Assembly: GCA_045591925.1 (NCBI GenBank) | Contig: JAZNTW010000066.1 | Span: forward strand, 1-64,000 | Source of the DNA: Firm-04 sp045591925 | Lineage (GTDB): Bacteria > Bacillota > Clostridia > Oscillospirales > Ruminococcaceae | Length of the DNA: 64,000 bases | Direction of reading: 5' to 3' | Part shown: positions 14,811 through 23,412 of the stretch, piece by piece | How positions within the stretch are numbered: position 1 is the stretch's first letter | Layout of the letters: every line of letters begins with the position of its first letter | Translations under genes and position numbers: made by a program | Notes under the pieces: model-generated | What the model saw: the letters and a program-made list of their open reading frames with translations, nothing else | What the model was told of the DNA's origin: nothing | The model's database searches: none

Positions 14811-15752
14811 TTACAGAATACCAAATGCCTGATACATCTTTTCAATCAGGCTGGTGATTTTCTCAGAGGATGCGGAATCCAGCTTGACCACGGTTCTTGC
14901 ATCCGGTGCATTGTCGAGGTCGCAGGCGTCGAGCACCTTATCCAGTCGCATGACATTGAACACGCTGCATGAAATATAGTTGCTCAGATGGACAAACTGC
15001 TTATTGGGGAATTCCTTGCACATACGCAGATAGAAATTCTTCTCTACGCCGAGAATGAAGGTCTTGCAATCGGAATTCGCAATGATCTCCATCATTTTGC
15101 CCGTACCGATGGCATGGTCTGCCTTGGCGGTAATGGCTTCGCAGCATTCCGGATGCACCATGACAAGCGCATCGGGATATTCCGCACGAAGCTGCTCCAG
15201 ATCGTTGACGGATGCGCTGTTGTAGACATTGCAGGTTGGCTGATACGGATAAACCAGAACCTCTTTATTCACCTTGCGCATCGCCTCTCTGGTGCAGTTG
15301 TACTCACCGACATAGAGCAGACGGTCTGCGTCCACATGGTTGATGACCTCCGGTACATCGCCCGGAAATGCGATATAATCAGCAAGCAGCTTGATGCTCA
15401 GCGGAGATGTGCCATAGACAACAAGCGGCAGCTCCGGATACTGGTCGCGCCAGAGCTTTACATGGTCAAACTGGAGCATATTGTCCATTGCAACCGGGCA
15501 GGTTGAGCCTCTGTCGGGAACAAATACATTCTTGTCGCGCATATAGCCGGCTGTCAGCTCTGCGAAAAAGGTCGGCGCGAGCACAAGCACATTTTTCTGC
15601 TCGCAGCCCTTGATGACATTCAGGAAGAATTCGCGGCTGTCACCGATCGCATCTGCAATTTCGTGGGTTTCTGCCGGTGCATAGTGATGCGCAATGACAA
15701 AAATGTCATGCTTCTTTTTCAGTTCTTGGATTTTCTGAATTTGTGAATTCAT
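14811..15752 (-). CDS. nadA: quinolinate synthase
   Basis: A 313-residue NadA that makes quinolinate from iminoaspartate and DHAP in NAD synthesis, using a [4Fe-4S] cluster. Visible signatures are FVIAHHYAPAETHEIAD near the N-terminus, then GSTCPVA, MVHPECCEAI and YISCSVFN, which would supply the three cluster cysteines. The second and third boxes are a little unusual for NadA (CPVAMDN and CSVFN). nadB and nadC are not adjacent. GAGAGGA precedes the ATG. Confidence 0.85.
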   Translation of the reverse strand: MNSQIQKIQELKKKHDIFVIAHHYAPAETHEIADAIGDSREFFLNVIKGCEQKNVLVLAPTFFAELTAGYMRDKNVFVPDRGSTCPVAMDNMLQFDHVKLWRDQYPELPLVVYGTSPLSIKLLADYIAFPGDVPEVINHVDADRLLYVGEYNCTREAMRKVNKEVLVYPYQPTCNVYNSASVNDLEQLRAEYPDALVMVHPECCEAITAKADHAIGTGKMMEIIANSDCKTFILGVEKNFYLRMCKEFPNKQFVHLSNYISCSVFNVMRLDKVLDACDLDNAPDARTVVKLDSASSEKITSLIEKMYQAFGIL

Positions 15753-15801
15753 TGGTTTTTTCCTCTCTGTATATATTTGCCGGGGTTATCCCCCCTGATA
15801 T

Positions 15802-15830
15802 AGTATAGCAATTTCTGGAAGATAAATCAA
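15802..15830 (-). promoter_or_regulatory. nadA promoter
   Basis: Minus strand TTGATT, a 17-bp spacer and TATACT, about 50 bases before the nadA start. In the remaining 15831-16118 stretch I see only an isolated TATAAT at 15936-15941 without a matching -35 box. Confidence 0.6.
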
Positions 15831-16118
15831 GATAGTAGCAATTTTCGGAGAGATATCGTCAGTCATAGAGCATAATCCGTCATGTATTTTGCTTTCTCCA
15901 TTGAAAATCAGACCGCGCTTGCTCCGACATTATGGTATAATAGAATAAGTGCGGATATCTGATACATAGATAACATGATTCCTGTACGCTGAACATTCAC
16001 ATACGAAAAATTTCTGATTTTATGCACGAAAACGCCGTGTTCAATCGTTTTATAGGTGAAGCGCGACAGAAACGCGCTGCATTGCGCAATGAATTCAATC
16101 GACAGGAGGTGACTCCGC

Positions 16119-16646
16119 TTGGAAACACTCAGCTTTGAGGACATCATGACTGCGAACTATAATACGCTGCTGCGAATCGCCGTACAGCATACCGGCAATC
16201 GTCCGGAGGCAGAGGATATTGTGCAGGAAACCTTTTTGAAGCTGCTCGAAAGCGGCAGAAAATTCCGGGATCCTGCGCACGCAAAGGCGTTTCTCATCCG
16301 CGCAGCGGTCAACCGATGTCTTGATTATCTTAAATCCGCACGGCATCAGCGGAATATCGCCCTGACCGATGCAGAGGAATACACGCTTGCTTCCTGTGGC
16401 GGTATCGGGGATGATGACACAAAGGCTGTCCTTGCGGCAGTCGGCAGGCTTCGGCCGGAATACCGGAATGTGATTTACCTCTATTATTACGAGGAATATT
16501 CGATTCGTGAGATTGCCGCAATCCTGCACAAAAGCAGCAATACCGTCAGCTCGTGGCTGACACGGGCGCGCAAGCAGTTAAAGGAGGTTTTACAAAATGA
16601 AGAATACAGCTTATCAGAACGCAATGAGACAGATTTCGGCAGATGA
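16119..16646 (+). CDS. RNA polymerase ECF-type sigma factor
   Basis: A 175-residue sigma factor. Region 2 (about 10-75) includes NRPEAEDIVQETFLKLLES, and region 4 (about 105-160) includes an HTH around SIREIAAILHKSSNTVSSWL. The start is a TTG with AGGAGGTG 8 bases upstream; no ATG fits. Its end overlaps the DUF4179 gene by 50 bases. It is probably released by the membrane partner in response to an envelope signal. Confidence 0.88.
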   Translation: METLSFEDIMTANYNTLLRIAVQHTGNRPEAEDIVQETFLKLLESGRKFRDPAHAKAFLIRAAVNRCLDYLKSARHQRNIALTDAEEYTLASCGGIGDDDTKAVLAAVGRLRPEYRNVIYLYYYEEYSIREIAAILHKSSNTVSSWLTRARKQLKEVLQNEEYSLSERNETDFGR

Positions 16647-17757
16647 TGCAGAAATCCGCAGACAAGCACAAGCAATTCAGGCGCAATTTGACGCACGACA
16701 TCCGGTGCGGATCAAAAAGCGCGGTTTCCGGCTCGGAGTCGCCGCTGCTGCTGCCGTTGTGCTCTGCGGAACGGTCACAGTCGGCGCAGCCAATGGCTGG
16801 AACTATGCAAGCATCTTCACAAAATATTTCTCCGAAAAAGCCGGCAATGAGGTCGTATTCGATTTCACAGGCATGGGCATGGATATCGGGCAGACTGTTG
16901 CAGGCGAGGGCTATGATTTAACCGTACAGTCGGTCGTAGCCGATACCAACGCTGTGTATGTGGTCTATGATATCGCATTGCACGATGATATCCGCGCAAA
17001 AATCGAGCGCTATGGGGATGCGCAAATTACGGGCGGCTTATCCGCGCTCGTCATGCAGGATGGCGCAGAAGGTACGTTTTCTCCATCTGTCCACGGCATG
17101 AATGCAATCGACCTCGGCAACGGCGTTTACCGCAATCTGCTGCATCTGAAGATGGATTGCGGCACAGACCTTTCGGGCAAACAGCTTGAACTGACAACGC
17201 AAAACTATCCCGTTTATATCGGATATGACTATTCCGAAGATGGCCGCAACAAGTCCATGAAGCTCTGGACGCTCGATTCGACCGAGGATGCCAAAATGGG
17301 CAGAGCATTCACCTCGGAACCGTTTATGATCTGCGACCTGAGTGGAATTGCCATACAGGAGGGCAAGAGCGCTCCATACGGCGGCACGCTGCCGAATGAC
17401 GGCAATGACAATGTTTTTGAGACGATGAATGTTACGCCGTTCCAGATTCAATTCCTGCACGAGGAAACAATCATCTCGTATGAAGCAGCGCCGAAATGGG
17501 GTACAATCTGCCAAATTGATCCGCGCTATGAAGCCGCACAGAATGTCGCCTACACAGCGGTCTATGCGGACGGCACGGAGATCACCCTGCAGGAAGCAGA
17601 GGGCAGCAGCAGCGCAGGCTCGCGCCGGACTCGCAACGAGGACGGTTCGTATCACGCAAAATTAGATTACAGAATGCTGCTTGCAAGCCCGATCAGCATG
17701 GACGGACTGACCGCAATCCGCATCGGTGAAACTGAAATCCCGCTGACACCGCAGTAA
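16597..17757 (+). CDS. DUF4179 membrane protein, probable anti-sigma factor
   Basis: A 386-residue protein. Residues 1-42 are cytosolic and charged; residues 45-65 form one membrane segment (LGVAAAAAVVLCGTVTVGAA). DUF4179 follows (about 45-140, YASIFTKYFSEKAG to VVYDIAL) and then an extracytoplasmic beta-rich region. AAAGGAGG lies just upstream of the ATG, inside the sigma gene. DUF4179 proteins are regularly paired with ECF sigma factors in Clostridia and are regarded as their membrane antagonists. A strong terminator follows. Confidence 0.8.
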   Translation: MKNTAYQNAMRQISADDAEIRRQAQAIQAQFDARHPVRIKKRGFRLGVAAAAAVVLCGTVTVGAANGWNYASIFTKYFSEKAGNEVVFDFTGMGMDIGQTVAGEGYDLTVQSVVADTNAVYVVYDIALHDDIRAKIERYGDAQITGGLSALVMQDGAEGTFSPSVHGMNAIDLGNGVYRNLLHLKMDCGTDLSGKQLELTTQNYPVYIGYDYSEDGRNKSMKLWTLDSTEDAKMGRAFTSEPFMICDLSGIAIQEGKSAPYGGTLPNDGNDNVFETMNVTPFQIQFLHEETIISYEAAPKWGTICQIDPRYEAAQNVAYTAVYADGTEITLQEAEGSSSAGSRRTRNEDGSYHAKLDYRMLLASPISMDGLTAIRIGETEIPLTPQ

Positions 17758-17766
17758 TATCCAATC

Positions 17767-17796
17767 AAAACCCCTTGGCTGAGCCGAGGGGTTTTT
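17767..17796 (+). terminator. rho-independent terminator
   Basis: AAACCCCTTGGC-tga-GCCGAGGGGTTTTT: a 12-bp stem with one mismatch and a T run. Confidence 0.9.
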
Positions 17797-17890
17797 GCGT
17801 GATATGTTCTTGTGATATCGACAGTACGGTTTGTTTTGATATGACGATTCTGCTGTTAATTCATGTGCTGCAATTTTTCCTTTTGCGCCA

Positions 17891-17919
17891 TTGCATTTTC
17901 TGTGATGTTGTGATATAAT
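17891..17919 (+). promoter_or_regulatory. promoter of miaB-mutS-mutL region
   Basis: TTGCAT at 17891-17896, a 17-bp spacer and TATAAT at 17914-17919, about 54 bases upstream of the miaB start. Confidence 0.65.
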
Positions 17920-17972
17920 ATAAGTTGGCTTGTTATTCGCAGGCGAGGATGAAAAAGAAAGGAAGAACACGG

Positions 17973-19346
17973 ATGGCAGATTACGCCGCACAGATCAGAG
18001 AGGGCATTCGCGCGGTGCTGGAGACATTTACGCATACACCCAAGGCTTGTGTTCAGAGCTTTGGATGTCAGCTGAATTTCTGTGACGGAGAAAAATACAA
18101 GGGCATTTTGCAGGACCTCGGCTATGAGCTGACGGAAACGCCGGAGGATGCCGATGTGATTCTGATGAATGCCTGTGCGGTACGTGCGCACGCAGAATCC
18201 AGAGTTATTGGCAGGCTTGGCGCGCTGAAGCCGATCTATGAAAAAAATCCGCGTCTTGTGGTCGGACTCTGCGGCTGTATGGCAGAGGAGGATGAGGTAC
18301 GGACATTGCTTCGGAAATCCTATCCGTTTGTGAAGCTGATTCTCGGCGCAGGCGCAATGGAAACGCTGCCTGACGGCTTGCTTGCGGTCTATCAGGGTGA
18401 AAAGCGGCATGAAACGCTGCAATTTGCAGGCTTGCCGGATGAAACACTCCCGACGGTACGGGCTTCGGGCTTTCAGGCAAGCGTACCGGTCATGTATGGC
18501 TGCGATAATTTCTGCACATATTGTATTGTACCCTATGTGCGCGGCAGAGAGCGCAGCCGGAAGCCGGAAGCGATTGCGCAGGAGGTTCGCGAATTGATTG
18601 CGCAGGGCTACCGTGAAATTTTACTGCTCGGTCAGAATGTCAATTCCTACGGCAGAGGGCTTGATGAGGAAATCAATTTTCCTGCACTCCTGCGGATGCT
18701 GGACGAGATCGAGGGGGATTATTTCATCCGCTTCATGAGCTCGCATCCGAAAGACGCAACGCCGGAGCTGATTGACACGATGCTGCATTCCAAGCATATC
18801 GAGCATCATTTGCATTTGCCGGTGCAGTGCGGCAGCGATCGTGTGCTGCAAGAAATGAACCGGCGGTATACTGTTGAAAAGTATCTTGAAATTGTGGATT
18901 ATGCGCGTGCGCAGTCGCCGGATTTCGGATTTTCGAGCGATCTGATCGTCGGCTTCCCGACTGAGACAGACGAGGATTTCGAGGGTACGATGCAGATGAT
19001 TGCGCGCGTGAAATATGACAATCTCTATACGTTCATTTACAGTCCGCGCACCGGTACGAAAGCGGCAGAGATGCCGTTTGTATCGACGCAGGAGCAGATT
19101 GCGGAACGTATGGAACGTCTGCTCAAGCGGCAGCGCGAAATCTCCGAGGAATACAACAAACGGTTTCTCGGAAAGAATGTGCGCTTCCTTGCGGAAAAAT
19201 GCGACCCGCAAACGGGTCTGCTGTTCGGCAAAACGCGTGAGGGAATGTCTATCGAGGTACCGGGCAAGCAAGCGGATGTCGGCAAGCTGCTGGATGTTCA
19301 TGTGGTCGGCGTGAAGAATTGGGCGCTGACCGGCGAATTGATCTGA
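17973..19346 (+). CDS. miaB: tRNA-2-methylthio-N6-dimethylallyladenosine synthase
   Basis: A 457-residue radical-SAM methylthiotransferase that adds 2-methylthio to i6A37 of tRNA. The N-terminal UPF0004 domain contributes cluster cysteines (QSFGCQLNFCDG and GLCGCMAEED). The radical-SAM cluster CDNFCTYCIVPYVRGRE gives CxxxCxxC at about residue 180. The C-terminal TRAM domain covers about 390-455. The start is the ATG at 17973 with AAAGGAAG upstream. MiaB acts after MiaA, which is encoded 6.6 kb downstream in the same direction. Confidence 0.93.
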   Translation: MADYAAQIREGIRAVLETFTHTPKACVQSFGCQLNFCDGEKYKGILQDLGYELTETPEDADVILMNACAVRAHAESRVIGRLGALKPIYEKNPRLVVGLCGCMAEEDEVRTLLRKSYPFVKLILGAGAMETLPDGLLAVYQGEKRHETLQFAGLPDETLPTVRASGFQASVPVMYGCDNFCTYCIVPYVRGRERSRKPEAIAQEVRELIAQGYREILLLGQNVNSYGRGLDEEINFPALLRMLDEIEGDYFIRFMSSHPKDATPELIDTMLHSKHIEHHLHLPVQCGSDRVLQEMNRRYTVEKYLEIVDYARAQSPDFGFSSDLIVGFPTETDEDFEGTMQMIARVKYDNLYTFIYSPRTGTKAAEMPFVSTQEQIAERMERLLKRQREISEEYNKRFLGKNVRFLAEKCDPQTGLLFGKTREGMSIEVPGKQADVGKLLDVHVVGVKNWALTGELI

Positions 19347-19534
19347 GTACGGTCTTTCGATTGGGGCATACGCCTCCATAGAAACGCATCTGCAAAAATC
19401 ATTCAACCAAACAAATGAAACATGGCGGCGCAAAACATGAAAAACAGCAATCGCTGCAATTTGCATTGGGCTTGCGGCTTTCGGCGCCGGTCTCATTGAC
19501 GCGGAAAGCGTTCAGTGGATTTGAGGGATGCTTC

Positions 19535-19785
19535 ATGACCGAGCTCAGCTACAGTGCGGAGCTTTCCGGATAGGAGATCGCAGAGTGGGACGCAAAGCTT
19601 CCCAGCTATGTCGGTGATCCGGATAAATGGGTGGATGATGTGATCGTGCTGGATTCAACATTTTTTACAGACGTTTTTTCGAGCCGACATTCGCAGGCAT
19701 GACACAGGAACATTGGCATTGGACAATCACACATACGCCGGCTGGCGGCTGGGAGCTGAAACCCGGCGTGTGGGGTTATGCTTAA
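19535..19785 (+). pseudogene. decayed gene, frameshifted, 3' end at miniature element
   Basis: A frame reading AEWDAKLPSYVGDPDKWVDD and VIVLDSTFFTD shifts in a T6 run near 19675. It then continues as FEPTFAGMTQEHWHWTITH and PAGGWELKPGVWGYA, whose stop codon is supplied by the TTAA of the inserted element. An in-frame stop also lies near 19573. The parent family is not recognised. The rest of 19347-19534 holds no clear gene. Confidence 0.55.
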
Positions 19786-19961
19786 GGCAACACCGCGCAA
19801 AGTCCGCCTTACGACTTGGCGGCACATCTACTTGCATATTTTCCGCCATCTTGAACAGAAATTCCTTGCTGAGCGTCAGCCCAGCGGCGTTATTTCTATA
19901 CAATCTGACGAAAAATCTGACTGTGTATCTGCACCACCAGCTCTGTGCGGTATTGCCTTAA
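19782..19961 (+). repeat. TTAA-type miniature element, complete copy
   Basis: 180 bp including a TTAA at both ends. The terminal inverted repeats are GGCAACACCGCGCAAAG at the left and CTCTGTGCGGTATTGCC at the right, 17 bp with four differences. A subterminal hairpin CCGCC-n8-GGCGG lies near the left end. It has no ORF of its own. This is the reference copy for the family. Confidence 0.88.
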
Positions 19962-19997
19962 TATTTTTATTGAATTGAAATAAAGGAGAAAATCATC

Positions 19998-20411
19998 ATG
20001 GCTGATTTATTGGAAATGGCAAAGGAACTCGGTAAAGCATTGCAGCAGGATGCGCGTTATCTTGCATTTCGCAAGGCATCCGCTGAGAATGACGAGAATG
20101 CAGAACTGCAAAATCTCATCGGCGAATTCAATTTGAAGCGCCTTGACCTCGGCAACGAGGAGGACAAAGCAGATCATGACGAGGCACGTGTGCAGAAGCT
20201 GGGCGAGGAGGTTCGTGCACTGTATTCGGAGATTATGGCGCATGATTCTATGCGTACCTATCAGGCGGCAAGAGCAGAATTTGAACAGCTTCTTGACGGC
20301 ATCAACCGTGTGATCGCTTACAGCGCCGCTGGTCAGGATCCGGATTCGTATGATCCGACGGCTGCATCGAGCTGTTCGGGCGATTGCTCCGCTTGCGGCG
20401 GCTGTCACTGA
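19998..20411 (+). CDS. ylbF: YlbF/YmcA-family protein with cysteine-rich tail
   Basis: A 137-residue helical protein of the YlbF/YmcA (DUF964) family. Residues 1-115 form the helical domain (LLEMAKELGKALQQDARY, then RALYSEIMAHDSMRTYQ). The end, CSGDCSACGGCH, is a four-cysteine cluster that could hold iron-sulfur or zinc. In Bacillus the YlbF-YmcA-YaaT complex binds Fe-S clusters and affects RNA processing by RNase Y. AAAGGAG precedes the ATG. The stop lies 1 base from the mutS start, so the two are coupled. Confidence 0.8.
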   Translation: MADLLEMAKELGKALQQDARYLAFRKASAENDENAELQNLIGEFNLKRLDLGNEEDKADHDEARVQKLGEEVRALYSEIMAHDSMRTYQAARAEFEQLLDGINRVIAYSAAGQDPDSYDPTAASSCSGDCSACGGCH

Positions 20412-20412
20412 T

Positions 20413-23040
20413 ATGGCTTTTGAAATCGACCGTTCCAAGCTCTCCCCGATGATGCAGCAATATCTCTCCATCAAAGAGGCATCCGGGGATGCGATTGTAT
20501 TCTTTCGTCTCGGAGATTTCTATGAAATGTTCTTTGACGATGCGATACTCGTTTCGAAGCTGCTGGAACTGACGCTGACCGGCAGAGATTGCGGTCTGCC
20601 GACAAGAGCGCCGATGTGCGGCGTGCCATACCATTCCGCAGAGCAGTATCTCAAGCGGCTTGTCAATCTCGGATACCGCGTAGCGATTTGTGAGCAGATG
20701 GAGGACCCGTCTCTTGCAAAGGGACTCGTGGAGCGCGGCGTGATTCGTGTTGTAACGCCCGGTACGCTGATTGAATCCAATATGCTGGATGAATCAAATT
20801 GCAATTATCTTGCAGCGGTTTGGAGTCAGGGCGAGGAGATTGCATTTTGTGCTGCGGATATTTCAACGGGCGCGGTCAATCTGCATAAACCGGAGGGGAA
20901 ATCGCGCATAGATGACCTCATCAGCCTGCTTGACCGCTATCATCCTGCGGAGCTGCTGATTACAAAGGATTTTCTGGATTATAAGCCCGTTGCGGACTTC
21001 CTGAAAACGCGCACGACCTGCATGGTAACGCTGCGTGACGATGAATGCTTTTCACCGGCAGTACAGCGCGAGCTGGTTCTGAAACAGTGTGACGCGGATT
21101 CCTTTTCGGCACTTGGAATATCTGAAAACGGCGTAGATGCGTATGTATGCTGTGGATTATTCCAGTATGTTGCAGAAACGCAGCGCGCATTGGTTGGACG
21201 GTTTACAGAGATTACCGTTCACGGCAAGGATGGCGTGATGGGGCTTGATTCCAATGCGCGGCGCAATCTGGAACTGACGGAAACACTGCGCTCTCATGAG
21301 AAAAAAGGCTCGCTGCTCGGTGTGCTTGACCATACGGAAACGGCGATGGGCAGAAGAATGCTCCGCACATGGATTGAGCAGCCGCTGACTGCGCCGGCGC
21401 GTATCATGGATAGATTGAACGCCGTTGAATTGCTGATAAAGAATAGCGTTACTATGACAGAATTGCGGTCGCTTCTGGATCAGGTTTTTGATTTGGAACG
21501 TCTGATGTCGCGCGTGATGTTCCAGAAAGCAACGCCGCGCGATATGAAAGCACTGTCGCAGACCGCCTTGCAGCTGCCGTCCATCAAGGAGCAGCTCAAA
21601 ATACTGCCGCAATCAAAGCTGTTGACAAGACTTGAATCCGAAATTTCGCCGCTGACGGAAATTTCCGATCTGATTGAGCGCGCGCTTGTGGACGAGCCGC
21701 CGCTGATTGTCAAGGACGGCGGCGTGATTCGCGATGGCTTCCATCAGGAATTGGATGCGTTGCGTCATGCGATGAATCATGGCGCCGACCTCATTACGGA
21801 GATCGAAGCGCGCGAGCGTGAGCGCACCGGCATTAAGAATCTGAAAACCGGCTATAATCGCGTGTTCGGCTATTATCTGGAGGTTTCGCGCTCCTATTAC
21901 GAGCAGGTGCCGCCGGAGTGGATTCGCAAGCAGACGCTTGCAAATTGTGAGCGTTATATTACGCAGGAGCTGCGTGACGCGGAGAATACGATCGTTGGCG
22001 CAAAGGATAAGGCACTGGCACTTGAAAGCAATATTTTCTCGGATTTACGTGATTTTCTTGCACAGCAGCTCAAAATGGTGCAGGAAACCGCTGCGGCGGT
22101 TGCGCAGGTGGACGTCCTTTGCTCGCTTGCGCGGACAGCACTCGAAAATGAATACTGCAAGCCGGAAATTGCCGTTGACGGCAGAATCGAAATCCATGAC
22201 GGCCGGCATCCGGTTGTCGAGCAGATGCTGACGGATTCGGTCTTTGTGCCGAACGATGTGCTGCTTGACCAGAAAGCGAATCGTCTGGCGATCATTACCG
22301 GTCCGAATATGAGCGGTAAATCGACCTATATGCGGCAGACTGCCTTGATTGTCCTGATGGCGCAGATGGGCAGCTTTGTACCGGCATCCTATGCGAAAAT
22401 CTCGGTTGTCGATCAGATTTTCACGCGTGTCGGTGCGTCCGATGACCTGACCGCAGGCGAATCCACATTCATGGTCGAAATGCACGAGGTTTCGACGATT
22501 TTGAAGCGTGCGACTGTGAACAGCCTTGTCGTGCTGGATGAGGTCGGACGCGGTACGTCAACCTTTGACGGCATCAGTATTGCACGCGCGGTTGTGGAAT
22601 TTATCGTAGGAAAAAAGATTGGCTGCAAGACGCTTTTTGCAACGCATTATCATGAACTCACGATGCTGGAGGGACAATGCGACGGCGTGCGGAATCTCAG
22701 TGTTGCGGTGCAAAAGCATGGCGATACGATACGATTTTTGCGTAAAATCGTGAATGGTGCGGCAGATGACAGCTACGGCATCGAGGTTGCAAAGCTGGCA
22801 GGTCTCCCGACGCAGGTGATCAACCGTGCGCGTGCGCTGCTGTTTGATTTGGAAGCGCAGTCGAAAGCGGAAAAAGAGTCCTACGAAGCAAAACTTGCGA
22901 TGGAATCCGCAGGGCAGATGACCTTTGGTGCGGATGCGGATGCGCAGGTGATTTCGCAGCTTTCCAAGACGAATGTGAATGAGCTTTCCGATACCGAATG
23001 CCGTGAGCTGCTGCTTGATCTGACGAATATGCTGCACTAA
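20413..23040 (+). CDS. mutS: DNA mismatch repair protein MutS
   Basis: An 875-residue mismatch sensor. The mismatch-binding domain (about 5-120) has FFRLGDFYEMFFDDA, where F-Y-E contacts the mismatch. Connector, lever and clamp domains follow, then the ATPase with Walker A GPNMSGKST (about 630), a segment DDLTAGESTFMVEM, and Walker B LVVLDEVGRGTSTFDG. The C-terminal HTH dimerisation segment is present. The start at 20413 is chosen for its proximity to the ylbF stop; a longer frame overlaps ylbF. It works with MutL, encoded downstream. Confidence 0.96.
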   Translation: MAFEIDRSKLSPMMQQYLSIKEASGDAIVFFRLGDFYEMFFDDAILVSKLLELTLTGRDCGLPTRAPMCGVPYHSAEQYLKRLVNLGYRVAICEQMEDPSLAKGLVERGVIRVVTPGTLIESNMLDESNCNYLAAVWSQGEEIAFCAADISTGAVNLHKPEGKSRIDDLISLLDRYHPAELLITKDFLDYKPVADFLKTRTTCMVTLRDDECFSPAVQRELVLKQCDADSFSALGISENGVDAYVCCGLFQYVAETQRALVGRFTEITVHGKDGVMGLDSNARRNLELTETLRSHEKKGSLLGVLDHTETAMGRRMLRTWIEQPLTAPARIMDRLNAVELLIKNSVTMTELRSLLDQVFDLERLMSRVMFQKATPRDMKALSQTALQLPSIKEQLKILPQSKLLTRLESEISPLTEISDLIERALVDEPPLIVKDGGVIRDGFHQELDALRHAMNHGADLITEIEARERERTGIKNLKTGYNRVFGYYLEVSRSYYEQVPPEWIRKQTLANCERYITQELRDAENTIVGAKDKALALESNIFSDLRDFLAQQLKMVQETAAAVAQVDVLCSLARTALENEYCKPEIAVDGRIEIHDGRHPVVEQMLTDSVFVPNDVLLDQKANRLAIITGPNMSGKSTYMRQTALIVLMAQMGSFVPASYAKISVVDQIFTRVGASDDLTAGESTFMVEMHEVSTILKRATVNSLVVLDEVGRGTSTFDGISIARAVVEFIVGKKIGCKTLFATHYHELTMLEGQCDGVRNLSVAVQKHGDTIRFLRKIVNGAADDSYGIEVAKLAGLPTQVINRARALLFDLEAQSKAEKESYEAKLAMESAGQMTFGADADAQVISQLSKTNVNELSDTECRELLLDLTNMLH

Positions 23041-23049
23041 TCATGGAAT

Positions 23050-23391
23050 ACATTTCAAAACTGCTGATATATCCGAGACATGGCATACCGCAGAGATCGG
23101 AGCGTATCTGCACGATACGGGGCTGTTCCCTGCGGACTCGCTGACCGTGCAGCAGCCGTTTCTCGGTATTTCACTGCGCTGTGTCAGGAATTGAAGCAGT
23201 TGGAATGGCAATGATCATCATGCCAAAAAACAAATTATGGCAATACCGCCAAGCCGTAAGGCGGACTTTGCGCGGTGTTGCCTTATATTGCGATCGTGAC
23301 AAGCGGCGATCTTGTGCAGGATGCCCGCGTGCAGGAGCTTTGCAGCGGGCTCTCCGCGCTTTTGCATACCGATTTGCAGGAAGAATGGTAA
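23050..23391 (+). pseudogene. decayed gene interrupted by short miniature element
   Basis: The left part reads FKTADISETWHTAEIGAY and LHDTGLFPADSLTVQQPFLG before frameshifts. The right part after the 52-bp element reads YIAIVTSGDLVQDARVQE and ends LHTDLQEEW-stop at 23391. The two parts are in different frames. The family is not recognised. It sits between mutS and mutL. Confidence 0.5.
23235..23286. repeat. TTAA-type miniature element, 52-bp short copy
   Basis: GGCAATACCGCC...GTGTTGCC with TTAT on both sides (23235-23238 and 23283-23286), a 4-bp duplication that differs from TTAA. The interior is reduced to the subterminal hairpin. Confidence 0.75.
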
Positions 23392-23412
23392 ACCGTTAGA
23401 AAGGAAACAGCA

